NCBI GenBank assembly: GCA_900768695.1 | Contig: CAAGDY010000229.1 | Span: 1 to 12,097, forward strand | Reading direction: 5' to 3' | DNA length: 12,097 bases | Source of the DNA: an uncultured Anaerovibrio sp. | Lineage (GTDB): Bacteria > Bacillota > Negativicutes > Selenomonadales > Selenomonadaceae | Shown: piece after piece, positions 5,482-12,097 of the stretch | How positions within the stretch are numbered: the stretch's first letter is position 1 | Layout: each line of letters begins with the position of its first letter | The notes under the pieces: generated by a model | Seen by the model: the letters and a program-made list of their open reading frames with translations, nothing else | Told to the model about the DNA's origin: nothing | Database searches by the model: none | Made by a program: the position numbers and the translations under genes

Positions 5482-7197
5482 ATGAGAGGTAAGGCTCTTG
5501 CGGTAACCGCATGGCATCTGATGCGTTCATACTGGAAGTCAGAGGAAAAATGGACGGCTGTGGCACTGATGGGCGGCGTTGTCCTGCTGACCCTGGGCCA
5601 GGTGTACATGCTGGTGCTGAACAATGATTGGATGAGGGATTTTTATGGTACATTGGAAGCCAGGGATTTTGCGGCGCTGTGGCCGCTGGTAGGGCAGTTT
5701 GCCGGTATTGCGGCAGGCTTTATCATCATGGCGGTGTATTCCATCTACGTGCGGCAGATTTTGGAAATCAAGTGGCGCACCTGGATGACGGACAGGTATC
5801 TTGAGGCATGGATGCGCAAGCAGAACTACTATCGCCTGCAGGCTGACGGCGGTGACGGGGTGGACAACCCGGACCAGCGAATTTCGGATGATATCAATGA
5901 GTTTGTCAGCCTTACCCTGTCATTATTCGTGGGCTTTATTCAGCAGCTGACTTCGCTGGCGGCATTTATCTTCATTCTTTGGGAGCTGTCCGGCACCCTG
6001 TCCGTGCCCCTGGGTGATGCGGTGCTGTCCATACCCGGCTACATGGTCTGGGTGACGGTTATCTATTCCGTGGCAGGCACGTATATTGCGCACAAGATAG
6101 GCCGGAAGCTCATCGGCTTGAATTTCGACCAGCAGCGCTATGAGGCGGATTTCCGTTTCAGCATGGTGCGCGTCAGGGAAAACAGCGAAAGCATTGCTTT
6201 TTATGGGGGCGAAAAGCCGGAGATGCAGAACTTTCAGGAACGGTTCAGCATGGTTATCAGCAATTTCTGGGCCTTGATGAAAAGAACCAAGTTCCTGAAC
6301 TTCTATGTCAACGGCTATGCCCAGCTGGCCGCCATCGTGCCTATTCTTCTGGCACTGCCGAAGTTTATTGACGGCTCCATCAACATGGGCGGCCTGATGC
6401 AGACCCTCATGGCTTTCGGCAGGGTACAGGACGCTCTCAGCTACTTTGTGGACGCCTATAGCTCCATTGCCAGGTACATCGCCGTTATCCGTCGTCTGGG
6501 AGGCTTTACCCAGCACATGGAGAAGGTGGAGGGACTGCCGTCGGAATTCGCCTTCGGGACAAATGGCAGTAATGCCCTGATGCTGCAGGATGTGCAGGTG
6601 GATTTGCCTGACGGCAGGAAACTGCTGGAGGGGCTTTCCCTTGCAGTGCCGGCAGGCAAGTATCTCTTGATTTCCGGCGGCTCCGGCTGTGGCAAGAGTA
6701 CCCTGTTGCGGGCGTTGGCCGGCATCTGGCCTTATGGCAGGGGCAATGTAGCCCTGCCCTCCGGCTGGCGTACCATGTTTCTGCCCCAGAGGCCGTATCT
6801 GCCTCTGGGCAGCCTGCGGCGGGCCATCTACTATCCTCAGCCTGTGCCTGAGAAGGAAACAGCTGACCTGGGAGAACTGCTTGAGCGATTCGGCATCGGC
6901 AGGCTGGCTGACAGGCTGGATGAGGTGGACGACTGGAGCCGCATCCTGTCCCTTGGCGAACAGCAGAGGCTGGCCTTTATCCGCATCCTGCTGTTCAGGC
7001 CGGATATGGTCTTCTTGGACGAGTCCACCTCGGCCATGGATGAGCAGAGGGAGGCCGAGGCCTATGACGCCCTGAAGGAACTTCTGCCTGAGATGGCGGT
7101 GGTCAGCGTGGGGCACCGCTCCACCCTCTTCAAGAAGCATGACAAGAAATTACAGCTGGCGGGCGGCAGCTGGCAGCTGTCCGCGCTGGCGGATTAA
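5482..7197 (+). CDS. ABC transporter, fused permease/ATPase of SbmA/YddA type
   Basis: A half-transporter of 571 residues with membrane and ATPase parts in one chain, expected to work as a homodimer in the cytoplasmic membrane. Residues about 25-47 and 68-92 are the first two helices, and the membrane domain runs to about 330. It contains NPDQRISDDI (129-138), the signature of the SbmA/BacA/YddA (ABC_membrane_2) group related to peroxisomal ABCD proteins. The ATPase domain has Walker A GGSGCGKS (399-406, Lys405), a Q-loop in FLPQRPYLP, signature LSLGEQQ (489-495), Walker B MVFLDE (Asp513, Glu514) and switch His545, so it looks active. The ATG at 5482 follows AGGTGGAG; an in-frame TTG at 5464 has no ribosome-binding site. 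Relatives take up peptides or cobalamin or affect very-long-chain lipids; substrate and direction cannot be told here. A GC hairpin and a small membrane-protein gene follow. Confidence 0.9.
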   Translation: MRGKALAVTAWHLMRSYWKSEEKWTAVALMGGVVLLTLGQVYMLVLNNDWMRDFYGTLEARDFAALWPLVGQFAGIAAGFIIMAVYSIYVRQILEIKWRTWMTDRYLEAWMRKQNYYRLQADGGDGVDNPDQRISDDINEFVSLTLSLFVGFIQQLTSLAAFIFILWELSGTLSVPLGDAVLSIPGYMVWVTVIYSVAGTYIAHKIGRKLIGLNFDQQRYEADFRFSMVRVRENSESIAFYGGEKPEMQNFQERFSMVISNFWALMKRTKFLNFYVNGYAQLAAIVPILLALPKFIDGSINMGGLMQTLMAFGRVQDALSYFVDAYSSIARYIAVIRRLGGFTQHMEKVEGLPSEFAFGTNGSNALMLQDVQVDLPDGRKLLEGLSLAVPAGKYLLISGGSGCGKSTLLRALAGIWPYGRGNVALPSGWRTMFLPQRPYLPLGSLRRAIYYPQPVPEKETADLGELLERFGIGRLADRLDEVDDWSRILSLGEQQRLAFIRILLFRPDMVFLDESTSAMDEQREAEAYDALKELLPEMAVVSVGHRSTLFKKHDKKLQLAGGSWQLSALAD

Positions 7198-7212
7198 ATC
7201 TGATGGCAGGAG

Positions 7213-7240
7213 GCCCGGCGGCCGCTATAGGCCGCCGGGC
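7213..7240 (+). other. GC-rich hairpin without a T tract
   Basis: Perfect 11-bp inverted repeat GCCCGGCGGCC (7213-7223) and GGCCGCCGGGC (7230-7240) with loop GCTATA. No T run follows, so it is not a classical intrinsic terminator. It sits between the ABC gene stop and the small membrane-protein gene and may protect the upstream mRNA end or tune the amount of the downstream product. Confidence 0.7.
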
Positions 7241-7287
7241 ATGCCGTGGCATGGAAATGGAAAGAGAAATGGAAAGGAGACGAGGGT

Positions 7288-7578
7288 ATGCCTGTATTCA
7301 GGGGAAAAACGCCGTGGAGCGAGGAAAAGAAAAAACAGCCGCCGCTTTTTACCAGCGGCGAAAAGGCCGGTATGGCACTCTGCTTTGCCATGCAGCTATT
7401 TGCAGTTTCCGATGGCGATGTGCCGTTGTTTTTTTTCGCATCCTCCTTTCTCATTTACGAGGTATATAACGTGCTGAACAGGGCGGGAGGCGAGCGCTTC
7501 CATTTTCTGGCCTCCTTCCTGCTGGGGCTGAGCCTTGCCTTGTTTCTTGGTTCCATTTTCATGGCGTTTTTCACATGA
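7288..7578 (+). CDS. Small hypothetical membrane protein (96 aa)
   Basis: I do not recognise this protein. The ATG at 7288 has AAAGGAG (7273-7279) 8 nt upstream; an in-frame ATG at 7246 would add 14 Lys/Trp-rich residues but would lack a good site. The product has a basic, polar N-terminus (RGKTPWSEEKKKQ) and three hydrophobic stretches at about 27-40, 45-63 and 72-95, the first being short. It ends immediately after the last helix. It lies 90 nt downstream of the ABC transporter in the same direction with a hairpin but no clear terminator between, so co-expression is possible, and an accessory role is a guess from position only. A terminator follows at 7650. The strong ribosome-binding site and the hydrophobic pattern support a real gene. 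Confidence 0.68.
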   Translation: MPVFRGKTPWSEEKKKQPPLFTSGEKAGMALCFAMQLFAVSDGDVPLFFFASSFLIYEVYNVLNRAGGERFHFLASFLLGLSLALFLGSIFMAFFT

Positions 7579-7649
7579 CAGGGTAAAAAATAACAAAAGC
7601 TAAAAACGTTTTTTACTAAATTTCACACCGTTTTTCCAGTGGAAAAAAT

Positions 7650-7692
7650 AAAAAAGTCTTGCATTTTTTTTAGAAAAAAGCAGGACTTTTTT
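7650..7692 (+). terminator. Terminator upstream of glgC
   Basis: Arms AAAAAAGTCTTGC (7650-7662) and GCAGGACTTTTTT (7680-7692) give a 13-bp stem with one G-U pair. The 17-nt loop holds a T-run and an A-run that can extend the hairpin. The A-run before and T-run after the stem would let it act in either direction. A further small inverted repeat, TTTTTCC/GGAAAAA, lies just before it at 7631-7647. It isolates glgC from the ABC transporter and small-protein unit. Confidence 0.8.
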
Positions 7693-7755
7693 GTTTTATA
7701 TGGAAATATAATAATAAGTAATTTGCAGTTGCTTTCTGGCTGTTTGGATTAGTAT

Positions 7756-7784
7756 TTGCTTGAAAAGAAAATGGCAAGAATAAA
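7756..7784 (+). promoter_or_regulatory. Tentative promoter for glgC-glgD
   Basis: TTGCTT (7756-7761) and AATAAA (7779-7784) are 17 bp apart and lie between the preceding terminator and glgC. Each is only a partial match to consensus. Some promoter must exist in 7693-7820; this is the best-spaced pair I can find. Confidence 0.3.
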
Positions 7785-7834
7785 GGGGACAGCCAGCTAA
7801 GGTTCTTTTATTCAGGATACAGGGGTGATTATTT

Positions 7835-8992
7835 ATGAGTAAAACAAAGTGTTTGGCAATGATTCTCGCAGGTGGCCAGGGCAGCCGTCTTGGTGCTTTG
7901 ACGAAGAACATTGCAAAACCGGCAGTTCCTTTTGGCGGCAAGTACAGGATTATTGATTTTCCGCTTTCAAACTGCGCAAATTCCGGCATTGATACAGTGG
8001 GCGTTCTGACACAGTACCGTCCATTGGAGCTTCACACATACCTGGGTACAGGTAATGCGTGGGATTTGGACAAATCAAATGGCGGCGTGTTTATCCTGCC
8101 TCCGTATGCCCGCGACAAGGGGGCTGACTGGTACAAGGGCACGGCGGATGCCATCTATCAGAATCTGAACTTCATTGATATGATGGACCCGGATTATGTG
8201 CTTATCCTTTCCGGTGACCATATCTACACCATGGACTACTCCAAGATGCTGGATGTTCACAGGGCCAACAAGGCAGATGCCACCATCGGCGTATTTGAAG
8301 TGCCGTGGGATGAGGCTCCTCGCTTCGGCATCATGAATACGGATTCCGTTGACGGGCGCATTATTGAGTTTGAGGAGAAGCCGTCACAGCCGAAGAGCAA
8401 CCTGGCTTCCATGGGCATCTATATCTTCAATCGGGAATTCCTCAGCAGGTATCTGAAGGCTGATGCCGTAAAGGAGGATTCCGAGCATGACTTCGGCAAG
8501 AATATCATTCCGGCCATGCTGGGGGACAATGCACGGCTGTACTCCTATGCCTTTGAGGGCTACTGGAAGGATGTAGGAACCATCGAGAGCCTGTGGCAGG
8601 CCAACATGGACCTTCTGGCTGATGAGCCGCCGTTCTCCTTTAACAGCGCATGGACCATCTATTCCTCCAACCCGTCCCTGCCACCTCACTATGTAGGGCC
8701 GGAGGCCAGGGTACACAACTCCATGCTGAATGAGGGTTCCCAGATTCTTGGCGAGGTTGACCACTCCGTGCTTTTCTCCGGCGTGAAAATCGGCAAGGGT
8801 GCAAAGGTAACCAACTCCGTAATCATGCCGTTTACTACGGTAGAGGAAAATGCTGTCATTGACCATGCCATCGTGGCCCAGAACTGTATTATTACCGCTG
8901 GTGCCGCTGTGACCGGCGAGGATGGCGCCATCGCTGTTGTGCCTGAAGGCGAGGTCGTAGAGGCCGGGGATGAGGGGCAGCAGGTAAGCTAA
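7835..8992 (+). CDS. glgC: Glucose-1-phosphate adenylyltransferase, catalytic subunit (GlgC)
   Basis: Makes ADP-glucose and pyrophosphate from ATP and glucose-1-phosphate, the committed and regulated step of bacterial glycogen synthesis in the cytoplasm. The 385-residue protein is of family length. The nucleotide-binding loop LAGGQGSRL (11-19) and KPAVPFGGKYRIIDFPLSN are intact, SGDHIY holds the metal-binding catalytic Asp128, and FEEKP (179-183) holds Lys182, which binds glucose-1-phosphate. GYWKDVGTIESLWQAN is also typical. The C-terminal part from about residue 285 has hexapeptide-type beta-helix sequence (EVDHSVLFSGVKIGKGAKV) used for subunit contacts and allostery. ATG follows AGGGGTGA at 7821. 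glgD begins 51 nt after its stop with no terminator between, so the two are co-transcribed and probably assemble as a GlgC/GlgD heterotetramer, as known in other Firmicutes. Confidence 0.96.
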   Translation: MSKTKCLAMILAGGQGSRLGALTKNIAKPAVPFGGKYRIIDFPLSNCANSGIDTVGVLTQYRPLELHTYLGTGNAWDLDKSNGGVFILPPYARDKGADWYKGTADAIYQNLNFIDMMDPDYVLILSGDHIYTMDYSKMLDVHRANKADATIGVFEVPWDEAPRFGIMNTDSVDGRIIEFEEKPSQPKSNLASMGIYIFNREFLSRYLKADAVKEDSEHDFGKNIIPAMLGDNARLYSYAFEGYWKDVGTIESLWQANMDLLADEPPFSFNSAWTIYSSNPSLPPHYVGPEARVHNSMLNEGSQILGEVDHSVLFSGVKIGKGAKVTNSVIMPFTTVEENAVIDHAIVAQNCIITAGAAVTGEDGAIAVVPEGEVVEAGDEGQQVS

Positions 8993-9043
8993 GGAGCCTG
9001 GGGCAGTTTAGTGATAACTTATACAAAGAACGGAGTGATTCCT

Positions 9044-10150
9044 TTGAGTAATATTATGGGTATTATAAAGTTGGATGGTGCCAACTCCATGCTGAAGGAG
9101 CTGTGTGAGCGCCGTCCCGTTGCGTCCCTGCCTATTGCGGGCCGTTATCGCGTAATCGATTTTGCTGTATCCAACATGGTAAATTCCGGTGTAGGCAACG
9201 TGGGTGTCCTGCTTTCCGCCAAGGCGCGTTCCGTGTTTGACCACCTGCGTTCCGGTAAGGACTGGGATTTGGCCCGCCACAGAGGCGGCCTTTCCTATCT
9301 GCCTTCCGACCCTTACGACGGGCAGCCGGTGACCGGTGATTTGTCCGGCCTGTACCACAACATGGACTATATTCAGCACACCTCTGCGGAGTATATTCTG
9401 GTAGCCCAGGCGGACAGCGTGTACAACATCGATTTCCGCTCCGTGCTGCTGTTCCATCAGAATACCGGGGCTGACATCACCATGGTGTATTCCAAGGCCA
9501 AGAGCGATATTCCAGGCGATGCCGCAGTTATGAAGGTCACTGACAATGGCAGGGTGACTGACATTGCCAAGTCCATGACGGCAACCATGGGTGCCAATGA
9601 TTTCCTGGGCATCTACCTCATGTCCAAGGACACCTTTATCAAGGTTGTGTCCAACGGCTTCGAGCGGGGCGGTACGGACTTCCTGCTGGATGGCATCATC
9701 CGCCACATGGACGAGTACAGCATCTTTGCCTGTGAGCACAAGGGATATGTGGCGCGCATCAATTCCACCATGGCATATTTCAATGCCAACAAGGACATGC
9801 TGAATCCTGAAATCTGGGCAGAGATGTTCATGGGTGCCAACCTCATCCACACCAAGACCAAGGATGCCGCCCCTGTACAGTACAAGGATACCTCAAGGGT
9901 TGTCAACTGTCTGGTGGCCAACGGCTGTGAGATACGCGGCGAGGTGGAGAACAGCATTCTCTTCCGTGATGTGAAGGTTGGCGAGGGTGTCAAGATCAAG
10001 GACTGCATCATCATGGAGAAATGCGTTATCGAGGATAACGCCATGCTGCGCAATGTAATCTGCGACAAAAACGTAACCGTGACCAAGGACCAGTGGCTGA
10101 AGGGCTCTGAAAACTATCCTCTGATTGTTGCTAAAGGCACTACAATTTAA
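9044..10150 (+). CDS. glgD: ADP-glucose pyrophosphorylase-like subunit (GlgD)
   Basis: Paralogue of GlgC that in Firmicutes lacks or nearly lacks catalysis alone and raises the activity of GlgC in a mixed complex. The 368 residues keep the fold landmarks LPIAGRYRVIDFAVSNMVNSG, QADSVY (Asp124, where GlgC has SGDHIY) and a C-terminal beta-helix (EVENSILFRDVKVGEGVKI). The N-terminal GGxGxRL ATP loop is gone, replaced by GIIKLDGANSM, and the FEEKP glucose-1-phosphate site is replaced by VTDIAKS (171-177), so no Lys/Pro pair is left there. This matches GlgD rather than a second active enzyme. The start is the TTG at 9044, with GGAG (9032-9035) 8 nt upstream and the usual MxNxMGII opening; a GTG at 9011 in frame is badly placed relative to the AAGGAG at 8991. 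A terminator ends the unit. Confidence 0.94.
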   Translation: MSNIMGIIKLDGANSMLKELCERRPVASLPIAGRYRVIDFAVSNMVNSGVGNVGVLLSAKARSVFDHLRSGKDWDLARHRGGLSYLPSDPYDGQPVTGDLSGLYHNMDYIQHTSAEYILVAQADSVYNIDFRSVLLFHQNTGADITMVYSKAKSDIPGDAAVMKVTDNGRVTDIAKSMTATMGANDFLGIYLMSKDTFIKVVSNGFERGGTDFLLDGIIRHMDEYSIFACEHKGYVARINSTMAYFNANKDMLNPEIWAEMFMGANLIHTKTKDAAPVQYKDTSRVVNCLVANGCEIRGEVENSILFRDVKVGEGVKIKDCIIMEKCVIEDNAMLRNVICDKNVTVTKDQWLKGSENYPLIVAKGTTI

Positions 10151-10176
10151 TTAAAAATAAAATTAAATGGTGAAGC

Positions 10177-10233
10177 AAGGCCGCTGCAGGAAGCATAGAG
10201 GATTAAAACCTATGCTTTTGTGGCGGCCTTTTT
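10177..10233 (+). terminator. Two-tier terminator after glgD
   Basis: The outer stem AAGGCCGC (10177-10184) pairs with GCGGCCTT (10223-10230), and inside it AAGCATAG (10191-10198) pairs with CTATGCTT (10210-10217). The T run 10229-10233 overlaps the outer arm. It separates glgC-glgD from glgP. Confidence 0.85.
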
Positions 10234-10239
10234 ATCTGT

Positions 10240-10476
10240 ATATACTTTCGCGTGAAGTATATGGGAATGAATACGTGACATTTGGAGGCATATACGGCGG
10301 ACAGGCAGATGGATATTTTTGAATTGTGCAGGATGCACTGCCATGCTATTAGTATTTACAGCTGACATGACAGCATAGCCGGAGAAAAATGGCTCAAAAT
10401 TTGGCCAAAAATGTAAAAAAAATGCCTCTAAAAATGTAAATTTAACGTATATATATCAAGGGTTTACAGGTATTAA
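10240..10476. other. Gene-free AT-rich spacer between glgD terminator and glgP promoter
   Basis: No coding region is credible here. It holds an 8-bp inverted repeat (ATATACTT at 10240-10247 and AAGTATAT at 10255-10262), a short GTGCA-GGA-TGCAC hairpin (10326-10338), a palindrome TTTGGCCAAA (10400-10409), and two direct copies of AAAAATGTAAA (10407-10417, 10430-10440) 23 bp apart. A weak alternative promoter, TTGTGC (10324-10329) and TATTAG (10347-10352) with 17 bp spacing, is possible. The concentration of dyads just upstream of the glgP promoter makes this a likely regulatory region. Confidence 0.4.
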
Positions 10477-10504
10477 TGGACAAAATAAAAATATGTGATA
10501 TAAT
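10477..10504 (+). promoter_or_regulatory. Extended -10 promoter for glgP
   Basis: TGGACA (10477-10482, one mismatch to TTGACA) and a perfect TATAAT (10499-10504) are 16 bp apart, with TGA directly before the -10 giving the extended form TGnTATAAT. Start of transcription is expected near 10511, leaving a leader of about 130 nt. Confidence 0.78.
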
Positions 10505-10567
10505 ACTAGCGGTGTCATATTTTTATTAATGTTTTTTTATTAATATTTTTTGTTTCTACCGGAAGCC

Positions 10568-10615
10568 GGATTTTAGTGCAGACAGCTGCACACACAGCAG
10601 TATGTAGTAAAATCC
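10568..10615 (+). promoter_or_regulatory. Structured leader hairpin upstream of glgP
   Basis: Within the predicted glgP leader, GGATTTTA (10568-10575) and TAAAATCC (10608-10615) form a perfect 8-bp outer stem. Directly stacked inside is GTGCAG (10576-10581) pairing with CTGCAC (10586-10591) over an ACAG tetraloop, followed by 16 unpaired bases. It ends 5 bp before the first of two AGGAG sequences (10621-10625 and 10628-10632; the second is 8 nt from the ATG). There is no T tract, so it is not a terminator. I do not recognise it as a known riboswitch class. Confidence 0.55.
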
Positions 10616-10640
10616 TGACTAGGAGATAGGAGTTGAAAGT

Positions 10641-12097
10641 ATGTCAGTAATTGAAAGAAATATTGATGAGATGAAGGAAGAGCTGAAGCAGCGCTTCGTA
10701 ACCACTGCCCAGATTAACTACGGCCGCGAGCTTTCCGGTCTGGATGAGCATGAGATTTATGAAACTCTTGCCCAGGTAGTTAAGCAGTACACTTCCGAGA
10801 ACTGGATTAAGACAAACAAGCAGTATCAGGAGAATGACGAGAAGCAGGTTTATTATTTCTCCATTGAGTTCCTGCTGGGACGTCTTCTGAATACCAACCT
10901 TATAAACCTTGATTTGAAGAACGCTCTTAAGGCTATGCTGAAGGAGCTGAACCTTGACCTGAACAACCTTTATTCCGAAGAGCCTGATGCAGGCCTCGGC
11001 AACGGCGGCCTGGGCCGTCTGGCAGCCTGCTTCGTAGATTCTATGGCTTCTCTGGGCCTGCCTGCTCATGGCTGCGGTATCCGTTACCAGTATGGACTCT
11101 TTGAGCAGAAGATCGTCAACGACCAGCAGGTAGAGATTCCTGATAACTGGCTGAGAAACGGCTTTGCCTGGGAGTTCAGGAAGCCAAACAAGGCCGTAAA
11201 GGTTCGCCTTGACGGTGAGGCCTACATGCGCATCAACGATGACGGCACCTCCACCGCAGTACATGAGGGATATACCGAGGTAACTGCCGTGCCGTATGAT
11301 GTGCCTGTTATCGGCTACAAGAACCGCACCGTAAACACCCTGCGCCTGTGGAATGCAGAGGCAGGCCAGGATTTCTCCGACTACGCTACCCTCACCAATG
11401 AGGAGATTAAGGAGCGTCAGGAGTACAGGAACAACGTCAACAAGATTACCGAGTTCCTCTATCCTGAGGACAGCACCAACGAGGGAAAGAGGCTCCGCCT
11501 GATTCAGGAATACTTCTTCGTATCTGCCGGTGTACAGAGCATTGTGCGCCACTATATGCAGACCCATGACGACCTGTATGGCTTTGCCGACAAGGTCTGC
11601 ATCCAGATCAACGATACCCATCCGGCTGTAGCAGTTGCCGAGCTGATGCGCGTATTCATCGATGACTATGGCATGGAGTGGGATGATGCCTGGGAGATTA
11701 CCAAAAACACCGTGGCCTACACCAACCACACCATCCTGCCTGAGGCCCTGGAGAAGTGGGACAGGAAGCTCTTCAAGAAGCTGCTGCCGCGTATCGACAT
11801 GATCATCGACGAGATCAACCGCCGCTTCCTCTATGAGGTGCGCTCCAGGTTCCCTGGTGATGAGGAGCTGGTGCGTGAGCTGTCTATCCTGCAGGACGGT
11901 CAGGTTCACATGGCCCGTCTGGCAGTTGTAGGCTCCTTCAGCGTAAACGGTGTGGCACGTCTTCACTCCAACATCCTCAAGGAAAGCACCCTGAAGTATT
12001 TCTACAAGTACTTCCCTGAGAAGTTCAACAACAAGACCAACGGCATTACCCATCGCCGCTGGATGATCAGTGCCAACAACGACCTGGCACACGTTAT
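10641..12097 (+). CDS. glgP: Glycogen/starch phosphorylase (3'-truncated by window edge)
   Basis: Cleaves terminal alpha-1,4 bonds of glycogen with phosphate to release glucose-1-phosphate; a cytoplasmic, PLP-dependent GT35 enzyme. The first 485 residues of a protein normally near 800 are present, open to the last base. Family blocks visible are YYFSIEFLLGRLL, GLGNGGLGRLAACFVDS (118-134, the glycine-rich active-site loop), GIRYQYGLFEQKI, NDTHPAVAVAELMR (324-337), VAYTNHTILPEALEKW and KTNGITHRRW (465-474). The lysine that carries PLP lies in the missing C-terminal part. ATG at 10641 has AGGAG 8 nt upstream. It follows glgC-glgD but has its own promoter and structured leader beyond a terminator, so breakdown can be controlled apart from synthesis. 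Its product, glucose-1-phosphate, is also the GlgC substrate. Maltodextrin phosphorylase is a close alternative that the visible part cannot exclude. Confidence 0.95.
   Translation, partial: MSVIERNIDEMKEELKQRFVTTAQINYGRELSGLDEHEIYETLAQVVKQYTSENWIKTNKQYQENDEKQVYYFSIEFLLGRLLNTNLINLDLKNALKAMLKELNLDLNNLYSEEPDAGLGNGGLGRLAACFVDSMASLGLPAHGCGIRYQYGLFEQKIVNDQQVEIPDNWLRNGFAWEFRKPNKAVKVRLDGEAYMRINDDGTSTAVHEGYTEVTAVPYDVPVIGYKNRTVNTLRLWNAEAGQDFSDYATLTNEEIKERQEYRNNVNKITEFLYPEDSTNEGKRLRLIQEYFFVSAGVQSIVRHYMQTHDDLYGFADKVCIQINDTHPAVAVAELMRVFIDDYGMEWDDAWEITKNTVAYTNHTILPEALEKWDRKLFKKLLPRIDMIIDEINRRFLYEVRSRFPGDEELVRELSILQDGQVHMARLAVVGSFSVNGVARLHSNILKESTLKYFYKYFPEKFNNKTNGITHRRWMISANNDLAHV

Noticed and set aside
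5923..7140. Long minus-strand open frame opposite the ABC transporter gene
   Set aside because: Antisense to complete Walker A, signature and Walker B motifs; product rich in His and Gln without any domain.
9011..9043. GTG at 9011 as the glgD start
   Set aside because: Its only ribosome-binding candidate is 14 nt away, while TTG at 9044 has GGAG at 8 nt and gives the normal GlgD N-terminus.
9008..9850. Minus-strand open frame opposite glgD
   Set aside because: Shadow of a gene with clear GlgD similarity; no start context.
10240..10262. Inverted repeat ATATACTT/AAGTATAT as a second glgD terminator
   Set aside because: The stem is AT-rich and short and has no T tract; it follows an already strong terminator.
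10644..12092. Minus-strand open frame of 482 codons covering the right end
   Set aside because: The plus strand here is an uninterrupted glycogen phosphorylase with many family blocks, promoter and ribosome-binding site; the antisense frame is a by-product of codon bias.

Overview
The window looks like a chromosomal segment of an anaerobic, carbohydrate-storing Firmicute. The best guess is class Negativicutes (Selenomonas-like). That guess rests on the paired glgC-glgD arrangement, clear AGGAG ribosome-binding sites, occasional TTG starts and a eukaryotic-type hexokinase; it is an inference, since no rRNA or other marker gene is present. There are nine protein-coding genes, two of them cut by the window edges, and no RNA genes, CRISPR arrays, prophage or insertion sequences that I can see.

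Layout. Positions 1-736 hold the C-terminal part of a hexokinase, which ends inside a degenerate 10-bp tandem repeat and is followed by a strong terminator. Positions 1106-2392 encode a type II NADH dehydrogenase behind a near-consensus promoter and two perfect palindromes. A compact terminator hairpin lies between it and a secreted SGNH-fold hydrolase (2460-3824, TTG start). A second, long terminator and a cluster of GGGATATT-type repeats separate this from a two-gene minus-strand unit: a two-helix membrane protein of unknown function (4689-5345) followed by a YigZ/IMPACT-family protein (4032-4673). Reading divergently, 5482-7197 encodes a fused permease-ATPase ABC protein of the SbmA/YddA type, followed by a GC-rich hairpin and a 96-residue small membrane protein (7288-7578).

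The right third is a glycogen block. glgC (7835-8992) and glgD (9044-10150) encode an ADP-glucose pyrophosphorylase and its degenerate paralogue and form one transcription unit closed by a terminator. glgP (glycogen phosphorylase, 10641 to the window edge) has its own extended -10 promoter and a structured leader. Synthesis (GlgC/GlgD) and breakdown (GlgP) of glycogen are therefore adjacent but seem to be transcribed separately. Hexokinase would feed glucose into glucose-6-phosphate, upstream of glucose-1-phosphate, although the intervening genes show that it is not in the same operon. Glycogen synthase and branching enzyme are not in the window.

No clearly new multi-gene system is visible. 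The most rewarding things to follow up are non-coding: the glgP leader structure, the terminator that seems to leave the SGNH gene without its own promoter, and the repeat clusters that overlap stop codons. The two unrecognised membrane proteins are also worth a search.
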